Shown here one piece after another: positions 51,852-60,545 of a stretch of 64,000 nt of DNA. Made by a program: the position numbers and the translations under genes. The notes under the pieces are model-generated. The model was not told the DNA's origin and made no database searches. It saw only the letters and a list, made by a program, of their open reading frames with translations. Position 1 is the first letter of the stretch, and each line of letters opens with the position of its first letter. Source of the stretch: Flavobacteriales bacterium (lineage in GTDB: Bacteria > Bacteroidota > Bacteroidia > Flavobacteriales_F > PHOS-HE28); assembly GCA_016703105.1 (NCBI GenBank), contig JADJCS010000001.1, forward strand, positions 62,001-126,000. The letters run 5' to 3'.

Positions 51852-53057
51852 TTGGACCGTCGTCTCCTCATTTTATGGCTCACCATTTTCGTGGACCTCA
51901 TCGGGTTCACCTTGTTCATTCCCGTGGTGCCCTATTTCGCGGCGCAGGTGGGTGTAAGTGACACCATGGTGATGATCTCCATCGCCGTGTTCAGCCTCAT
52001 GGTCTTCCTGTGTTCGCCGATCTGGGGTTCCATGAGCGACCGCTTGGGCCGACGACCGGTGATCATGTGGTCCATTGTGATCAGCGCGGTGAGTTATGTG
52101 ATCTTCGCCCACGCCAATGGGCTGATCCTGCTCTTCGTTTCGCGGATCCTCACCGGCATCGGCTCGGGGAATATCGCTGCGGCCCAGGCCTATGTGAGCG
52201 ATATCACACCGCCCCAGGATCGCGCCAAACGCATCGGGCTGATCGTGGGTGCTTCCTTCGGCCTGGCATTCGCGTTCGGACCGGCGCTCGGTGGGTTCAT
52301 CTACAGCCATTACGGGCTGATGGCCGTGGGCTACTTCGCGGCGGGATTGTGCGTGCTGAATTTCTTGGGCGTGGTCTTCGTGCTGCCGGAATCGCTCAAG
52401 GTCAAGGATCCATCACGCCCCATCAACTTCAGGCCGATCGCCAGCACTTTCGCCTCGCTGAAGGATCCCCGCTTCCGGGACATCTTCCTGATCGGTTTCG
52501 TCTACATTACCGCGTTCAGCATGATGAACGTGAGCATGGCCTTCTTGTGGGAGCAGAAGTACGGCCTTGACGTGGACCATGTGGGTCTAATGTTCTCGCT
52601 GGTGGGTGTATGCTCCGCGATCGCACAAGGAGGCCTGGTCGGTGTGTTCCAACGCTGGATAGGCGAAAGACGCATGATGATCTGGGGTTGCGTTCTGGTG
52701 GGCTTCGGCCTAGCCGCGATCCCGCTCGTTCCGCACAAAGGCTTCGTCTGGTTCAGTTTGGGTCCGATCATCCTGCTTTCGGTGGGCAATGCGTGCCTCA
52801 ATCCCAGCTTGGTCTCCATTCTGAGCCGCAAGAGCGATCCCCATGAATTAGGGGAGGTGATGGGGCAGAACCAGGGCTTCAGTTCGCTCGCGCGCATCGT
52901 GGGACCGTTGATGGCGGGCCCGCTTTACGCCGCCGGCATGGAATTGCCGTTCTGGGTCGGAGGTGCCATCATGCTGGGCACGCTGGCACTCGTCTTTCAC
53001 TACCTCCGCAACGCTTATACACCTCCTCCGATCGCTGTCATTCCCAACCGGTCTTAG
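51852..53057 (+). CDS. MFS transporter, TetA/TCR-like
   Basis: The 401-residue product is a 12-helix major facilitator of the multidrug/tetracycline efflux type (DHA1). The first helix is LILWLTIFVDLIGFTLFIPV. The cytoplasmic loop 2-3 signature is GSMSDRLGRRPVIMW, the family motif RILTGIGSGNIAAAQAYVSD follows, and motif C is GASFGLAFAFGPALGGFIY. Substrate unknown. The start codon is TTG at 51852 (TTGGACCGTCGT); no ATG or GTG start is near in frame. It is 61 bp after ndh on the same strand and 91 bp before sucD, so the three could be co-transcribed. Confidence 0.9.
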   Translation: MDRRLLILWLTIFVDLIGFTLFIPVVPYFAAQVGVSDTMVMISIAVFSLMVFLCSPIWGSMSDRLGRRPVIMWSIVISAVSYVIFAHANGLILLFVSRILTGIGSGNIAAAQAYVSDITPPQDRAKRIGLIVGASFGLAFAFGPALGGFIYSHYGLMAVGYFAAGLCVLNFLGVVFVLPESLKVKDPSRPINFRPIASTFASLKDPRFRDIFLIGFVYITAFSMMNVSMAFLWEQKYGLDVDHVGLMFSLVGVCSAIAQGGLVGVFQRWIGERRMMIWGCVLVGFGLAAIPLVPHKGFVWFSLGPIILLSVGNACLNPSLVSILSRKSDPHELGEVMGQNQGFSSLARIVGPLMAGPLYAAGMELPFWVGGAIMLGTLALVFHYLRNAYTPPPIAVIPNRS

Positions 53058-53110
53058 TTTCGCGCCCGCTTCCATCCTTCCGCATGGCGGGTCTCAGCGC
53101 CGACGTCACG

Positions 53111-53142
53111 GACAACTGACAACTGACAACCGACAACCGACC
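53111..53142 (+). repeat. Heptamer tandem repeat before sucD
   Basis: Four units GACAACT, GACAACT, GACAACC, GACAACC (53111-53138) plus GACC end 6 bp before the sucD ATG, in the place of the ribosome-binding region. The unit resembles the short tandem heptamers seen in several bacterial genomes. A degenerate run of the same type lies inside the WbqC gene at 47792-47815 on the minus strand. Confidence 0.75.
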
Positions 53143-53148
53143 TACCGC

Positions 53149-54018
53149 ATGAGCGTACTCGTCAATAAGCAGAGCAAGGTCCTGGTTCAGGGCTTCACAG
53201 GCAGCGAAGGCACTTTCCACGCTGAACAAATGATCGAGTACGGAACGCAGGTAGTGGGCGGGGTCACTCCCGGGAAAGGTGGACAGAAGCACCTGGACCG
53301 TCCTGTGTTCGAAACGATGAGCGAAGCGGTGAAGGTCACCGGAGCGGATGTCAGCATCATTTTCGTTCCGCCCGCCTTTGCGGCGGACGCGATCATGGAG
53401 GCGGCAGAGGCCGGCATCAAGGTGATCGTATGCATCACCGAGGGGATCCCGGTAAAGGACATGGTAGCTGCCCGCGAATACATCCGTGGTAAGAACTGCA
53501 CGCTCATCGGCCCCAACTGCCCAGGCGTGATCACCGCCGATGAATGCAAAGTGGGCATCATGCCCGGCTTCGTGTTCAAGAAAGGGAAGGTGGGGATCGT
53601 GTCGAAGTCGGGCACACTCACTTATGAAGCCGCGGACCAAGTGGTGAAAGCAGGGCTCGGCATCACCACGGCCATCGGCATAGGTGGCGATCCGATCATC
53701 GGCACCACGACGCTTGAAGCGATCCAACTCTTCGCCAACGACAAGGAGACCGAGGCCATCGTGATGATCGGCGAGATAGGCGGGGACCTCGAGATCCGCG
53801 CGGCGGAATGGATAAAGACCAATTGCAAGAAGCCTGTGGTCGGCTTCATCGCCGGCGTTACCGCCCCCAAGGGCAGGACCATGGGTCACGCCGGCGCCAT
53901 CGTGAGCGGCGCGGACGAGAGCGCGGAGGCCAAGAAAAAGGTAATGCGCGAATGCGGCATCCACGTGGTGGATAGCCCCGCTACCATCGGGGCGAAGGTG
54001 AAGGAGGTGCTCGGGTAG
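53149..54018 (+). CDS. sucD: Succinyl-CoA ligase (ADP/GDP-forming) subunit alpha
   Basis: SucD is the CoA-binding alpha subunit of succinyl-CoA synthetase, which makes ATP or GTP in the TCA cycle. The 289-residue product has QGFTGSEGTFHAEQMIEYGT, a CoA-binding Rossmann domain (GGVTPGKGGQKHLDRPVFET), IFVPPAFAADAIMEAAEAGI, CITEGIPVKDMV and IGPNCPGVITADECKVGIMPG. The phosphohistidine loop is in GRTMGHAGAIVSG, where the His is the phosphorylated residue. The start at 53149 (MSVLVNKQSKVLVQGF) follows the heptamer repeats. No sucC is in the window, so beta is encoded elsewhere. Confidence 0.96.
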   Translation: MSVLVNKQSKVLVQGFTGSEGTFHAEQMIEYGTQVVGGVTPGKGGQKHLDRPVFETMSEAVKVTGADVSIIFVPPAFAADAIMEAAEAGIKVIVCITEGIPVKDMVAAREYIRGKNCTLIGPNCPGVITADECKVGIMPGFVFKKGKVGIVSKSGTLTYEAADQVVKAGLGITTAIGIGGDPIIGTTTLEAIQLFANDKETEAIVMIGEIGGDLEIRAAEWIKTNCKKPVVGFIAGVTAPKGRTMGHAGAIVSGADESAEAKKKVMRECGIHVVDSPATIGAKVKEVLG

Positions 54019-54026
54019 ACCGCGAG

Positions 54027-54815
54027 CTATTTCCACCACTCGGCGCGCTCTATCGCCAGCGCGCGCTCACGAGGGCCGGCGTAGAAGTACGCATCTAGGT
54101 AGCTCTGCCACCCGTTCGGGGCATATTTCTCATCAGGGCCGAATTCTCCAGCCCCTCCATCCAGCGCTTCTGCGTTCGGTATGCGAGAGTCACCCCAGTT
54201 GCAGCGTTTGACCAAGTCGCCCTTACTGGAGGTCCAAGTACCTACGAATTGGTTGTTGCAATAACCGTCAGCAACGTCTTCAATGTCATCATATCTGATC
54301 CCTCCCTTCGCATCGATGTAGAAGTAGGAAACGAACGTTCCTTGAAGTGTTCCGGAGTGTCTTTGGACCGGATCTTCCAGGAAACGATAGGTGCCCCCGA
54401 CGAGGTATTGTCCCTGGACAGCGCTATCGGCATAGGCTTCGTCGACCCCGGAGGAAGTGCTGGCGTAGCGCCGGATATTGGTGATGGAGAGTTCGCCTTG
54501 GAACTCACAGATGTTGTGCTTCACCATGTCCTTTCCATACACCCTATGCAGAAGAGGCTCGGACGGGTCCTTGATGACCGACAGCATCTTGATACGCAAC
54601 CGCTGATAGTCGTCGCCAATGAACCCGAACACCTTCCAATTGACCGCTGTGGTCCAAAGTGTAGAGAAGTCCTTAGACCGCAAAGAGTCCTTGAACTCGA
54701 CAGGTAAGATCTCGGCTGTTGTAAGGGACTTGGCCAGGAACTCCGAAGCTTCATTTTGCTGAGCCCGGGGCTCGAATGCCATGAGCATTATCCCAACAAC
54801 AACGAACGAGCGCAT
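54027..54815 (-). CDS. Secreted protein, unknown function
   Basis: The 262-residue product has a signal peptide (MRSFVVVGIMLMAFEPRAQQ). The rest is a mixed alpha/beta protein (WTTAVNWKVFGFIGDDYQRL; FVSYFYIDAKGGIRYDDIED; NQFVGTWTSSKGDLVKRCNW) without a recognised domain or T9SS tail. The GTFVSYFYIDAKG and VGTWTSSKGDLVKRC strands suggest a small beta-sandwich. Codon use is less GC-biased than the flanking genes. The longer frame to 54899 is not needed. It follows a lipoprotein gene by 65 bp on the same strand. No function is proposed. Confidence 0.6.
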   Translation of the reverse strand: MRSFVVVGIMLMAFEPRAQQNEASEFLAKSLTTAEILPVEFKDSLRSKDFSTLWTTAVNWKVFGFIGDDYQRLRIKMLSVIKDPSEPLLHRVYGKDMVKHNICEFQGELSITNIRRYASTSSGVDEAYADSAVQGQYLVGGTYRFLEDPVQRHSGTLQGTFVSYFYIDAKGGIRYDDIEDVADGYCNNQFVGTWTSSKGDLVKRCNWGDSRIPNAEALDGGAGEFGPDEKYAPNGWQSYLDAYFYAGPRERALAIERAEWWK

Positions 54816-54880
54816 GGCGCCAAGATAAAGTAGCATTGACCTCAGGGCATGGACTAGAGCGTCCAGCGAATAGGGGCCGT

Positions 54881-55384
54881 CTACTTCAACTTCTTGCAAC
54901 GCTTCTCCAACGCCCCTTCAGCGAGTATGGCCCTGATCTCCGTAGGGATGTCCTTGAAGGCGGTGCGCGGGCCACAATCGCAGAGTTCCACCAGGGGATC
55001 GTTGTCCGCGATCATCGCGGTCATGTCCGCCAAGGCAGGAGCCTGATCGAGCGCGGCGTAGTCCGCGTAGCTCATCTTCAGAAAGGCCGTGTTCAGCCCG
55101 ATACCACGCTTGTCCAGCAGATAGCCTTTGCCCAGGTCCTGTGGCACGGAAAGACCATCCGCGCCCTGAAGATCCTTCGGGTGCGGATAGGCCACGATCT
55201 TGCTGCGGTCGGCGGAGAGTGTCACGGGCACCAGCTCACGATAGTCCCCTTTGGTGCGATAGACCAGCACATGCGGAATATCCGCAGCGCCGGAGCTGGC
55301 CTCGGATGCGGGGTCCAAGACTTCTTTCTTGGACCCGCATCCGGCCAATGCCATCGTGAGGAGCACGATCGGCCAGTGCTTCAT
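54881..55384 (-). CDS. Lipoprotein coupled to a C10 protease, unknown function
   Basis: The 167-residue product has a lipoprotein signal (MKHWPIVLLTMALAGC). The mature region is mixed alpha/beta (LVYRTKGDYRELVPVTLSAD; MSYADYAALDQAPALADMTA; Cys pair in VELCDCGPRTAF). The start ATG overlaps the stop of the upstream C10 protease as ATGA (55381-55384), so translation is likely coupled. Small envelope partners that inhibit or escort a protease are known for C10 enzymes, but this lipoprotein is longer and has no known match; its role is inference. Confidence 0.7.
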   Translation of the reverse strand: MKHWPIVLLTMALAGCGSKKEVLDPASEASSGAADIPHVLVYRTKGDYRELVPVTLSADRSKIVAYPHPKDLQGADGLSVPQDLGKGYLLDKRGIGLNTAFLKMSYADYAALDQAPALADMTAMIADNDPLVELCDCGPRTAFKDIPTEIRAILAEGALEKRCKKLK

Positions 55385-58011
55385 CGAGCCACTACGATCT
55401 GCTGCGTGCGCACCGCTTCATCGGTCACGATCCGAAGGATGTAGGACCCTTCCGATACGGAAGCGATGTTCAGCTCGCTCCAGCCGTTCCGGCTGGTCGG
55501 CATCGCTTCGACCTGGATCACCGCGCCACGCGCATCGATGAACTCCATGGCGCGCACGGGGCCGGTGATCGAGGAAAGGTCCACGATCAACCTATCCTGG
55601 GCAGGGTTGGGGAACACCGCGATCCCTGCGGGACCACCGGTCTCTTCCAAGCCCACGTTCGGCGCGCGCACCAGGTCCAATTGCAGCAAGTAAGTGCCGG
55701 TTTCGCCCGCGAAATACGGAGCCACATGGAAGGTGACGGTGCCACCACCCGGTACCGTGATCGGACCGGGCATCACATCGTCATAGGCCGCCGACCAGGT
55801 CGAGCCATCGGTGGAGTAGGACCAAAGCGCATCCGCGGAGTAGCTGTTCCCATTGTCGCTGTCGTACGAATCATGCGCGCGGGCAGTGATGGAGTAGTCG
55901 TACCCGCCAGGAAGCACCACCTTGTAGAAGTCAAGGTCGGTGGTGACGTGCAGGTTGGATCCCGTGGTGTTCGTGCTGGCGCTGTTGCCAGCGAAATTCA
56001 CCGGGAGCGCATAGGCCTGTGCTGCGCCATTGTTCGCTTCGTATTGGTCCGGATTGAGGGTCGCGCCCGTCACCGTAACGAAGATCGGGTTGGAGAAATA
56101 GCTCGAGCCGGTGAGAAGCCAGTCCGTGCCGTTCGTAGTGTGCTGCGCCGCGAGCAGATACGTGCCAGGAGGGATCGTGACCGGCACCGGCCCGAAGGTG
56201 AGGTACGGTGGGTTGTAGGTGTAGCCGGGCGGCAAACCGTTGTTCTCGCTAAAATAGCCGATGTCCTGCGCCCAAGTGCCATCCAGATTGTACAGCGCCA
56301 CCCCGTATTGTCCGATGAAGGTGTTGACACCATCATTGACCACGTTCAGATTGACGGTGACCTGACCACCCTGCGTGAGCGTGGTGCCCGGCGTGACCAC
56401 CATGCTCGAGTTCATCTCGATATTACTCCAATTGATCACCGTGACCTGGGTGAAGTTCGTGTACGCCCCATTGTTGGCCACCAGGACCCATTCACCTCCG
56501 GTGGGCCTATAGAACACACCGACATAGTAGGTGCCTGGCACCATGCTGAAAAGACCCGCCGTGGTGAAGGTCAGGTCATTGTTGTAGACGTTCCCTGCGT
56601 TCAGCGTGAATCCGCTAAGGGTCTCGACATAGCCGTAGAAATTGTTCTGGCTGTCGAACGCCGCTGCGCAATAGTCACCGGCGAAATTGTTGGTGCCGTT
56701 GTTCAGGATATTGGTCGCTACACTGAAGCCCTGACCGTAGTAGATGGTGCTCAACGAAGGCGTTACGAAATTGTAGAGGCGCATGTCGAAGGTGGGGTTA
56801 CCACCGCCACCTGTGCCGGGTGTGATGCCGAAAATGGCCTCCTGGCCGCTGTTGTAACCACCCGATCCGCCGCCGGTCCCGGTAGAGCCCGGATTCAGGG
56901 CGCCCACTTCGAAATAGCCGTTCGCCTGTCCTCCCCAACCCCAATTGAAATGGAAGAAGTCATTGTTGTCGTAGCCGTCGGTCACGAAGCAGTGACCTCC
57001 GCCGGTCCCGAAGCCCGCGTAAAGCACAGGCCGGGAAGCGTCCAGATCGGCTTTCAGCATGCTGATCCACTGTGCTTCTGAGTAGTTCGCACGTGGCACG
57101 CCCTGCATGCTGGCATCGTAGCCGAAGTAGTTCTTGAGGGCGTACTCCGAATTGTGGTTGGTGCCCGGGCTGTGCGACTCGATCATCCAGGCCCCGCTCA
57201 CTTGAGGGCTGTAATCCATATCCACGCCCACGCCGCAGTGGTACATCAAGGTGGCCACGGCCGTGTTCGGGGAACTGACCACGTTGGGCATCGACGACCA
57301 GTCATAGGTGGTGGCGCCGAAATTGGCTGAGAGGGTGCCGTATTGCGCTTCGTTGTAAGAATGGAAACCGCTACCCTGCGCAGGGTGGTTGTGGTATTTC
57401 ATGACCTGTGCCATGGCCGTGGCCACACAACCCGTCACCGAGCCGCCTGGGCAGAGCGCGTTGACGTGCGGCTGTTGGTCCCACAGGGTGGTCATCAGCG
57501 GGTTCACCGCCCGTTCACCTGCCCGGCTTGTGGGCGTGCCAGCCACCAACTCCTGCCAGGACTGAGCCACTTCAGGCACGGCTTGGGCGCCGTTGATCAC
57601 CGCGTCGCGGATCTCCGATCGGTAGCCCTCGAACCACTTCGCCACATGCACCGGCATTGTGGCGCTCGGGAAAGGCAGTTCCGTGGAATAGGCGAGGATC
57701 GGCTTGACCGCGTCATCCCCGGCTACGACCACGAATCCCTGGCCGTCCACATCGTACACCCGGTAGAACACCGCAGCTGGGGAGTTCCCGGTGGCTGGGT
57801 CACCTACGCTTTGGACCAACACGAGGTCCTCCTGTCGCAAGCCGGTGAAGGCGCTCCCCCGATCCGACATGAAATGCTGTGCGACCGTACGTGTGACCGC
57901 TTCCGGTACCTGGACCGCATTAACGGAGGAGAACCCGCAAAGCGCCAGTGCGAGGAGAACGGCGCTGCGCGTGGCATGCCCTTGGATCGACGTGTAAATG
58001 GATCTTCTCAT
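55381..58011 (-). CDS. C10 (streptopain-like) cysteine protease, T9SS-secreted
   Basis: The 876-residue product has a signal peptide (LLALALCGFSSVNAVQ) and an N-terminal propeptide. The peptidase C10 domain has the catalytic Cys in GGSVTGCVATAMAQVMKYH and His in GGGHCFVTDGYDNNDFFHFN. The core also has FHFNWGWGGQANGYFEVGAL. After that come immunoglobulin-like or pre-peptidase modules (VINWSNIEMNSSMVVTPGTT; VTTDLDFYKVVLPGGYDYSI). The end is a T9SS sorting domain (IAVFPNPAQDRLIVDLSSIT; EGSYILRIVTDEAVRTQQIV). C10 proteases of gut and oral relatives are virulence-linked or scavenging; here a nutrient role is likely. Overlaps the following lipoprotein by 4 bp. Confidence 0.87.
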   Translation of the reverse strand: MRRSIYTSIQGHATRSAVLLALALCGFSSVNAVQVPEAVTRTVAQHFMSDRGSAFTGLRQEDLVLVQSVGDPATGNSPAAVFYRVYDVDGQGFVVVAGDDAVKPILAYSTELPFPSATMPVHVAKWFEGYRSEIRDAVINGAQAVPEVAQSWQELVAGTPTSRAGERAVNPLMTTLWDQQPHVNALCPGGSVTGCVATAMAQVMKYHNHPAQGSGFHSYNEAQYGTLSANFGATTYDWSSMPNVVSSPNTAVATLMYHCGVGVDMDYSPQVSGAWMIESHSPGTNHNSEYALKNYFGYDASMQGVPRANYSEAQWISMLKADLDASRPVLYAGFGTGGGHCFVTDGYDNNDFFHFNWGWGGQANGYFEVGALNPGSTGTGGGSGGYNSGQEAIFGITPGTGGGGNPTFDMRLYNFVTPSLSTIYYGQGFSVATNILNNGTNNFAGDYCAAAFDSQNNFYGYVETLSGFTLNAGNVYNNDLTFTTAGLFSMVPGTYYVGVFYRPTGGEWVLVANNGAYTNFTQVTVINWSNIEMNSSMVVTPGTTLTQGGQVTVNLNVVNDGVNTFIGQYGVALYNLDGTWAQDIGYFSENNGLPPGYTYNPPYLTFGPVPVTIPPGTYLLAAQHTTNGTDWLLTGSSYFSNPIFVTVTGATLNPDQYEANNGAAQAYALPVNFAGNSASTNTTGSNLHVTTDLDFYKVVLPGGYDYSITARAHDSYDSDNGNSYSADALWSYSTDGSTWSAAYDDVMPGPITVPGGGTVTFHVAPYFAGETGTYLLQLDLVRAPNVGLEETGGPAGIAVFPNPAQDRLIVDLSSITGPVRAMEFIDARGAVIQVEAMPTSRNGWSELNIASVSEGSYILRIVTDEAVRTQQIVVAR

Positions 58012-58286
58012 GGTGAATGGTCTTGGTGGAAGTGTCTGTTCGTGGGTGTACTTGCCGTTGGAGCGGTCTTTGGATCAGTACAATAGTACCAAGGAGGTAT
58101 GGGCGAAGCAATCCCGAGTTTTCGGGAAGGCCAGGGTGCTCCTAAGAAAGAGTGGTAGGTCCACTCACTACCTCTTCGGGCCCGCTGAACGCACCATTCC
58201 GATCACGCCCCCCGCTCTTCCTCGCAGCTCTGGAGGCCACAGGGGATGATGCAACCAAAGAGTTCAGGCAAGGGAGTGAGGCCACC

Positions 58287-58490
58287 TTAGTATTTCCCTT
58301 TCTCTTTTTCCCTCTTCAGGCTGTCGATCCGATCCTGGTCGGGCGCATTGTGCTTGGGCGCTTCCCGGCGCGTTGTGCTGTCCCCCGGAGCGCTGCCACC
58401 TTGGGCTTCACCGCTTCCGGTGCTCTTCTGGCCACAGCAACCGAACACGAATATCGCGGCGAGCGCGCTACTCAATAACCAGCTTCTCAT
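58287..58490 (-). CDS. Small lipoprotein, unknown function
   Basis: A 67-residue frame opens with a lipoprotein signal (LLSSALAAIFVFGCCG, lipobox VFGC). The mature part is a short, hydrophilic, Ser/Gly- and Lys/Asp-rich tail (QKSTGSGEAQGGSAPGDS; DRIDSLKREKEKGKY). Its start lies 23 bp inside the 3' end of the upstream T9SS gene on the same strand, so the two overlap. It is 275 bp from the C10 protease start. Size and composition match many tiny Bacteroidota lipoproteins. Confidence 0.5.
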   Translation of the reverse strand: MRSWLLSSALAAIFVFGCCGQKSTGSGEAQGGSAPGDSTTRREAPKHNAPDQDRIDSLKREKEKGKY

Positions 58491-60375
58491 GGGCGACGGT
58501 ATTGTTGTTGGAAGCGATGGTCAGAACGTACTGCCCCGTGGCGAGTTGTTCCCGGTTGAACATCAACTTGTTCTCCCCGAGCGCGGGCGTACCTTCATAT
58601 AGCAGCTTCACCAAAGCACCGTTTGCGTCCATCAAACGGATGGTATGCACAGCGCGATCGGTCACCTGGAAGGTCAGGTTGAAGAGGTCCACGGCCGGTG
58701 AAGGGTAAACGTTCATGGTCGTTGGGGCACCGGTCGGCCCGTTCACAGCGCTGGGGCCTCCGCCCACCTGCGCGATCCAGGTCTTCCAAGTGTTGTTCAA
58801 GGTTCCCTGTACATCCGCGCCGTAGCAGGCCGCCAACCACACTTCGGCTTCCGCTCCGTTGTGCTTCCTGGCCATCCCGGTGTAGTCGCCCCAGCGGTCT
58901 TCGCCCTGCATGAAATCCACGTAGGTCTCTCCGGCTTTAACCAAGGTGTTCTGGCCCCATTGCATGTTGGCATCACAGTTCACCACGTTCACCTCGGGGA
59001 AGACCTGCGATGAACTGGCCAGGAAGGCCACCATCACGTTCGGGTCGCTAGTAGACGTGGCGAAGGACGTGAGTTGCGGGTAGGAAACGTCGATGACACC
59101 GGGCGCGCCGTAGGTGGTCTGTGTCGGGGACATGTTGCCCACGTCGATCCGGGTGTAAAGAAGGCCGTTCCACCCCTGGCCCACATCGCCGTGATGGATG
59201 CAATGCAACTTGCCGTCCAGGTAGAAGGCGCCCATGATCCGGCAATCACCATTGTCAAGCAGGTCGCTCGTCCCGGGCATCTGCGCGTCCGCTGCGGGTC
59301 CGTATTGGGCAACGCTCACCGTGTAGGCGTTCAATGCGGGGTTCCCGCCCATGTCGGCCGTAAGGTCCCAAACCACGTAGCGGTTCTCGCCGCCGCTCGC
59401 GTTGCTCACCATAAGCACCCCGGGACCGTAGTTGCCGGATTGCCCCCAACTCGCCGGAACAAGGGTGAACGCACCGATATCGGATTGCAAGTTGTACCAG
59501 TACTGCCAGTTCAGGTTCTGGTTGTTGTAGCCGGAGTTCTTGTCGATCTGGAGGAGGATGGCCGATTGGAACTGGTTGTTACCGCTGGTGAACAGGTTGC
59601 CGGTGAGGTAAACTTCGTTGTTGCTCACGCCGATGCACGGATAGTCGAACCAGCAGTTGTTGTTGAGCACGTTGCCCGCCAGTTGATAGATGTTCCAGCC
59701 ATTGTTCGGGTTGTTCGTCTGGCTGAAACACAGCAGCAGTTTCGAACTGGCGGCGTCCGATCCGTGCAACACCACCATGAAGAAGCGATCCGAGCCGCTG
59801 TCGTAGAGCACTTTGGGGTCATAGATGTTCGCGTTCAAGCCTTGGCCGGCGAAGAAGTCGTTCCAGAACGCGCCGAAACTAGCCGTGCCGTCGGTGCCGT
59901 AGTAGAGGATCCCATCGTTGTTCGTGCTCACGATCCAGCCGCTGTTGCTGATCGCCATGCTGTTGTCAGGAGGGGTCTGCTGCGTGCTCCAGTTCGCCTC
60001 GAAACTGCTGCCGATCTCCGGGGTGATGGCTTTCGGGGAACCTTGTTCGAACGCAGGTTTGCCGCTGGTGGCCGAGGCCAGCTTCGCGGCGAGCTTCGCA
60101 TCCTTGATGGCGTTGACCTCAGGCAGGCCATGGTTCCGGGCGCTCATGCGCACCACCTTGGTACCCCACGCGGTCGTGACATCGGAATTCAGGACGGTGC
60201 CCGCCAGCGGTGTGGTGAGCACGGAGGATCGCATCGCATTACCTGTCGCGTAGGGCCGCTCAACGCTCTGCACCGGGAGCGATGGTCGAGCATGTTGCGC
60301 TTGAACTGCGACCAACACAAGGAAACTGGCGAAGCAAAGTGGGCTGCGCAGTGGTCGGGGTAAGGAACGGTTCAT
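58468..60375 (-). CDS. T9SS type A sorting domain protein, unknown function
   Basis: The 635-residue product starts at ATG 60375 with a signal peptide (RPLRSPLCFASFLVLVAVQAQ). A large beta-rich region without a known domain follows (DNSMAISNSGWIVSTNNDGI; NIYDPKVLYDSGSDRFFMVV; LLCFSQTNNPNNGWNIYQLA; YDPKV and DYPCIGVSNNEVYLTGN). It is likely a propeller, and ends in a type A sorting domain (TMNVYPSPAVDLFNLTFQVT, IRLMDANGALVKLL, ATGQYVLTIASNN). The upstream frame to 60513 is not signal-like. The plus-strand fabG starts 170 bp away, divergent. A TTCGGG hairpin lies between. Confidence 0.82.
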   Translation of the reverse strand: MNRSLPRPLRSPLCFASFLVLVAVQAQHARPSLPVQSVERPYATGNAMRSSVLTTPLAGTVLNSDVTTAWGTKVVRMSARNHGLPEVNAIKDAKLAAKLASATSGKPAFEQGSPKAITPEIGSSFEANWSTQQTPPDNSMAISNSGWIVSTNNDGILYYGTDGTASFGAFWNDFFAGQGLNANIYDPKVLYDSGSDRFFMVVLHGSDAASSKLLLCFSQTNNPNNGWNIYQLAGNVLNNNCWFDYPCIGVSNNEVYLTGNLFTSGNNQFQSAILLQIDKNSGYNNQNLNWQYWYNLQSDIGAFTLVPASWGQSGNYGPGVLMVSNASGGENRYVVWDLTADMGGNPALNAYTVSVAQYGPAADAQMPGTSDLLDNGDCRIMGAFYLDGKLHCIHHGDVGQGWNGLLYTRIDVGNMSPTQTTYGAPGVIDVSYPQLTSFATSTSDPNVMVAFLASSSQVFPEVNVVNCDANMQWGQNTLVKAGETYVDFMQGEDRWGDYTGMARKHNGAEAEVWLAACYGADVQGTLNNTWKTWIAQVGGGPSAVNGPTGAPTTMNVYPSPAVDLFNLTFQVTDRAVHTIRLMDANGALVKLLYEGTPALGENKLMFNREQLATGQYVLTIASNNNTVAHEKLVIE

Positions 60376-60545
60376 GGTACAAGGTTGGTTCCCCCAAAGA
60401 TCGAACGCCTGAACGGATCCCACAACAAGCCTGCCCCCCCGAATTTTCGGGATAGCCCATGCGATTTGGGGTATTCCCGGCTTTCTCGGACCATCCGGTA
60501 GCTGAGCATACATTCGCCACAGCTCTCGATCAGGGGCTATTCATC

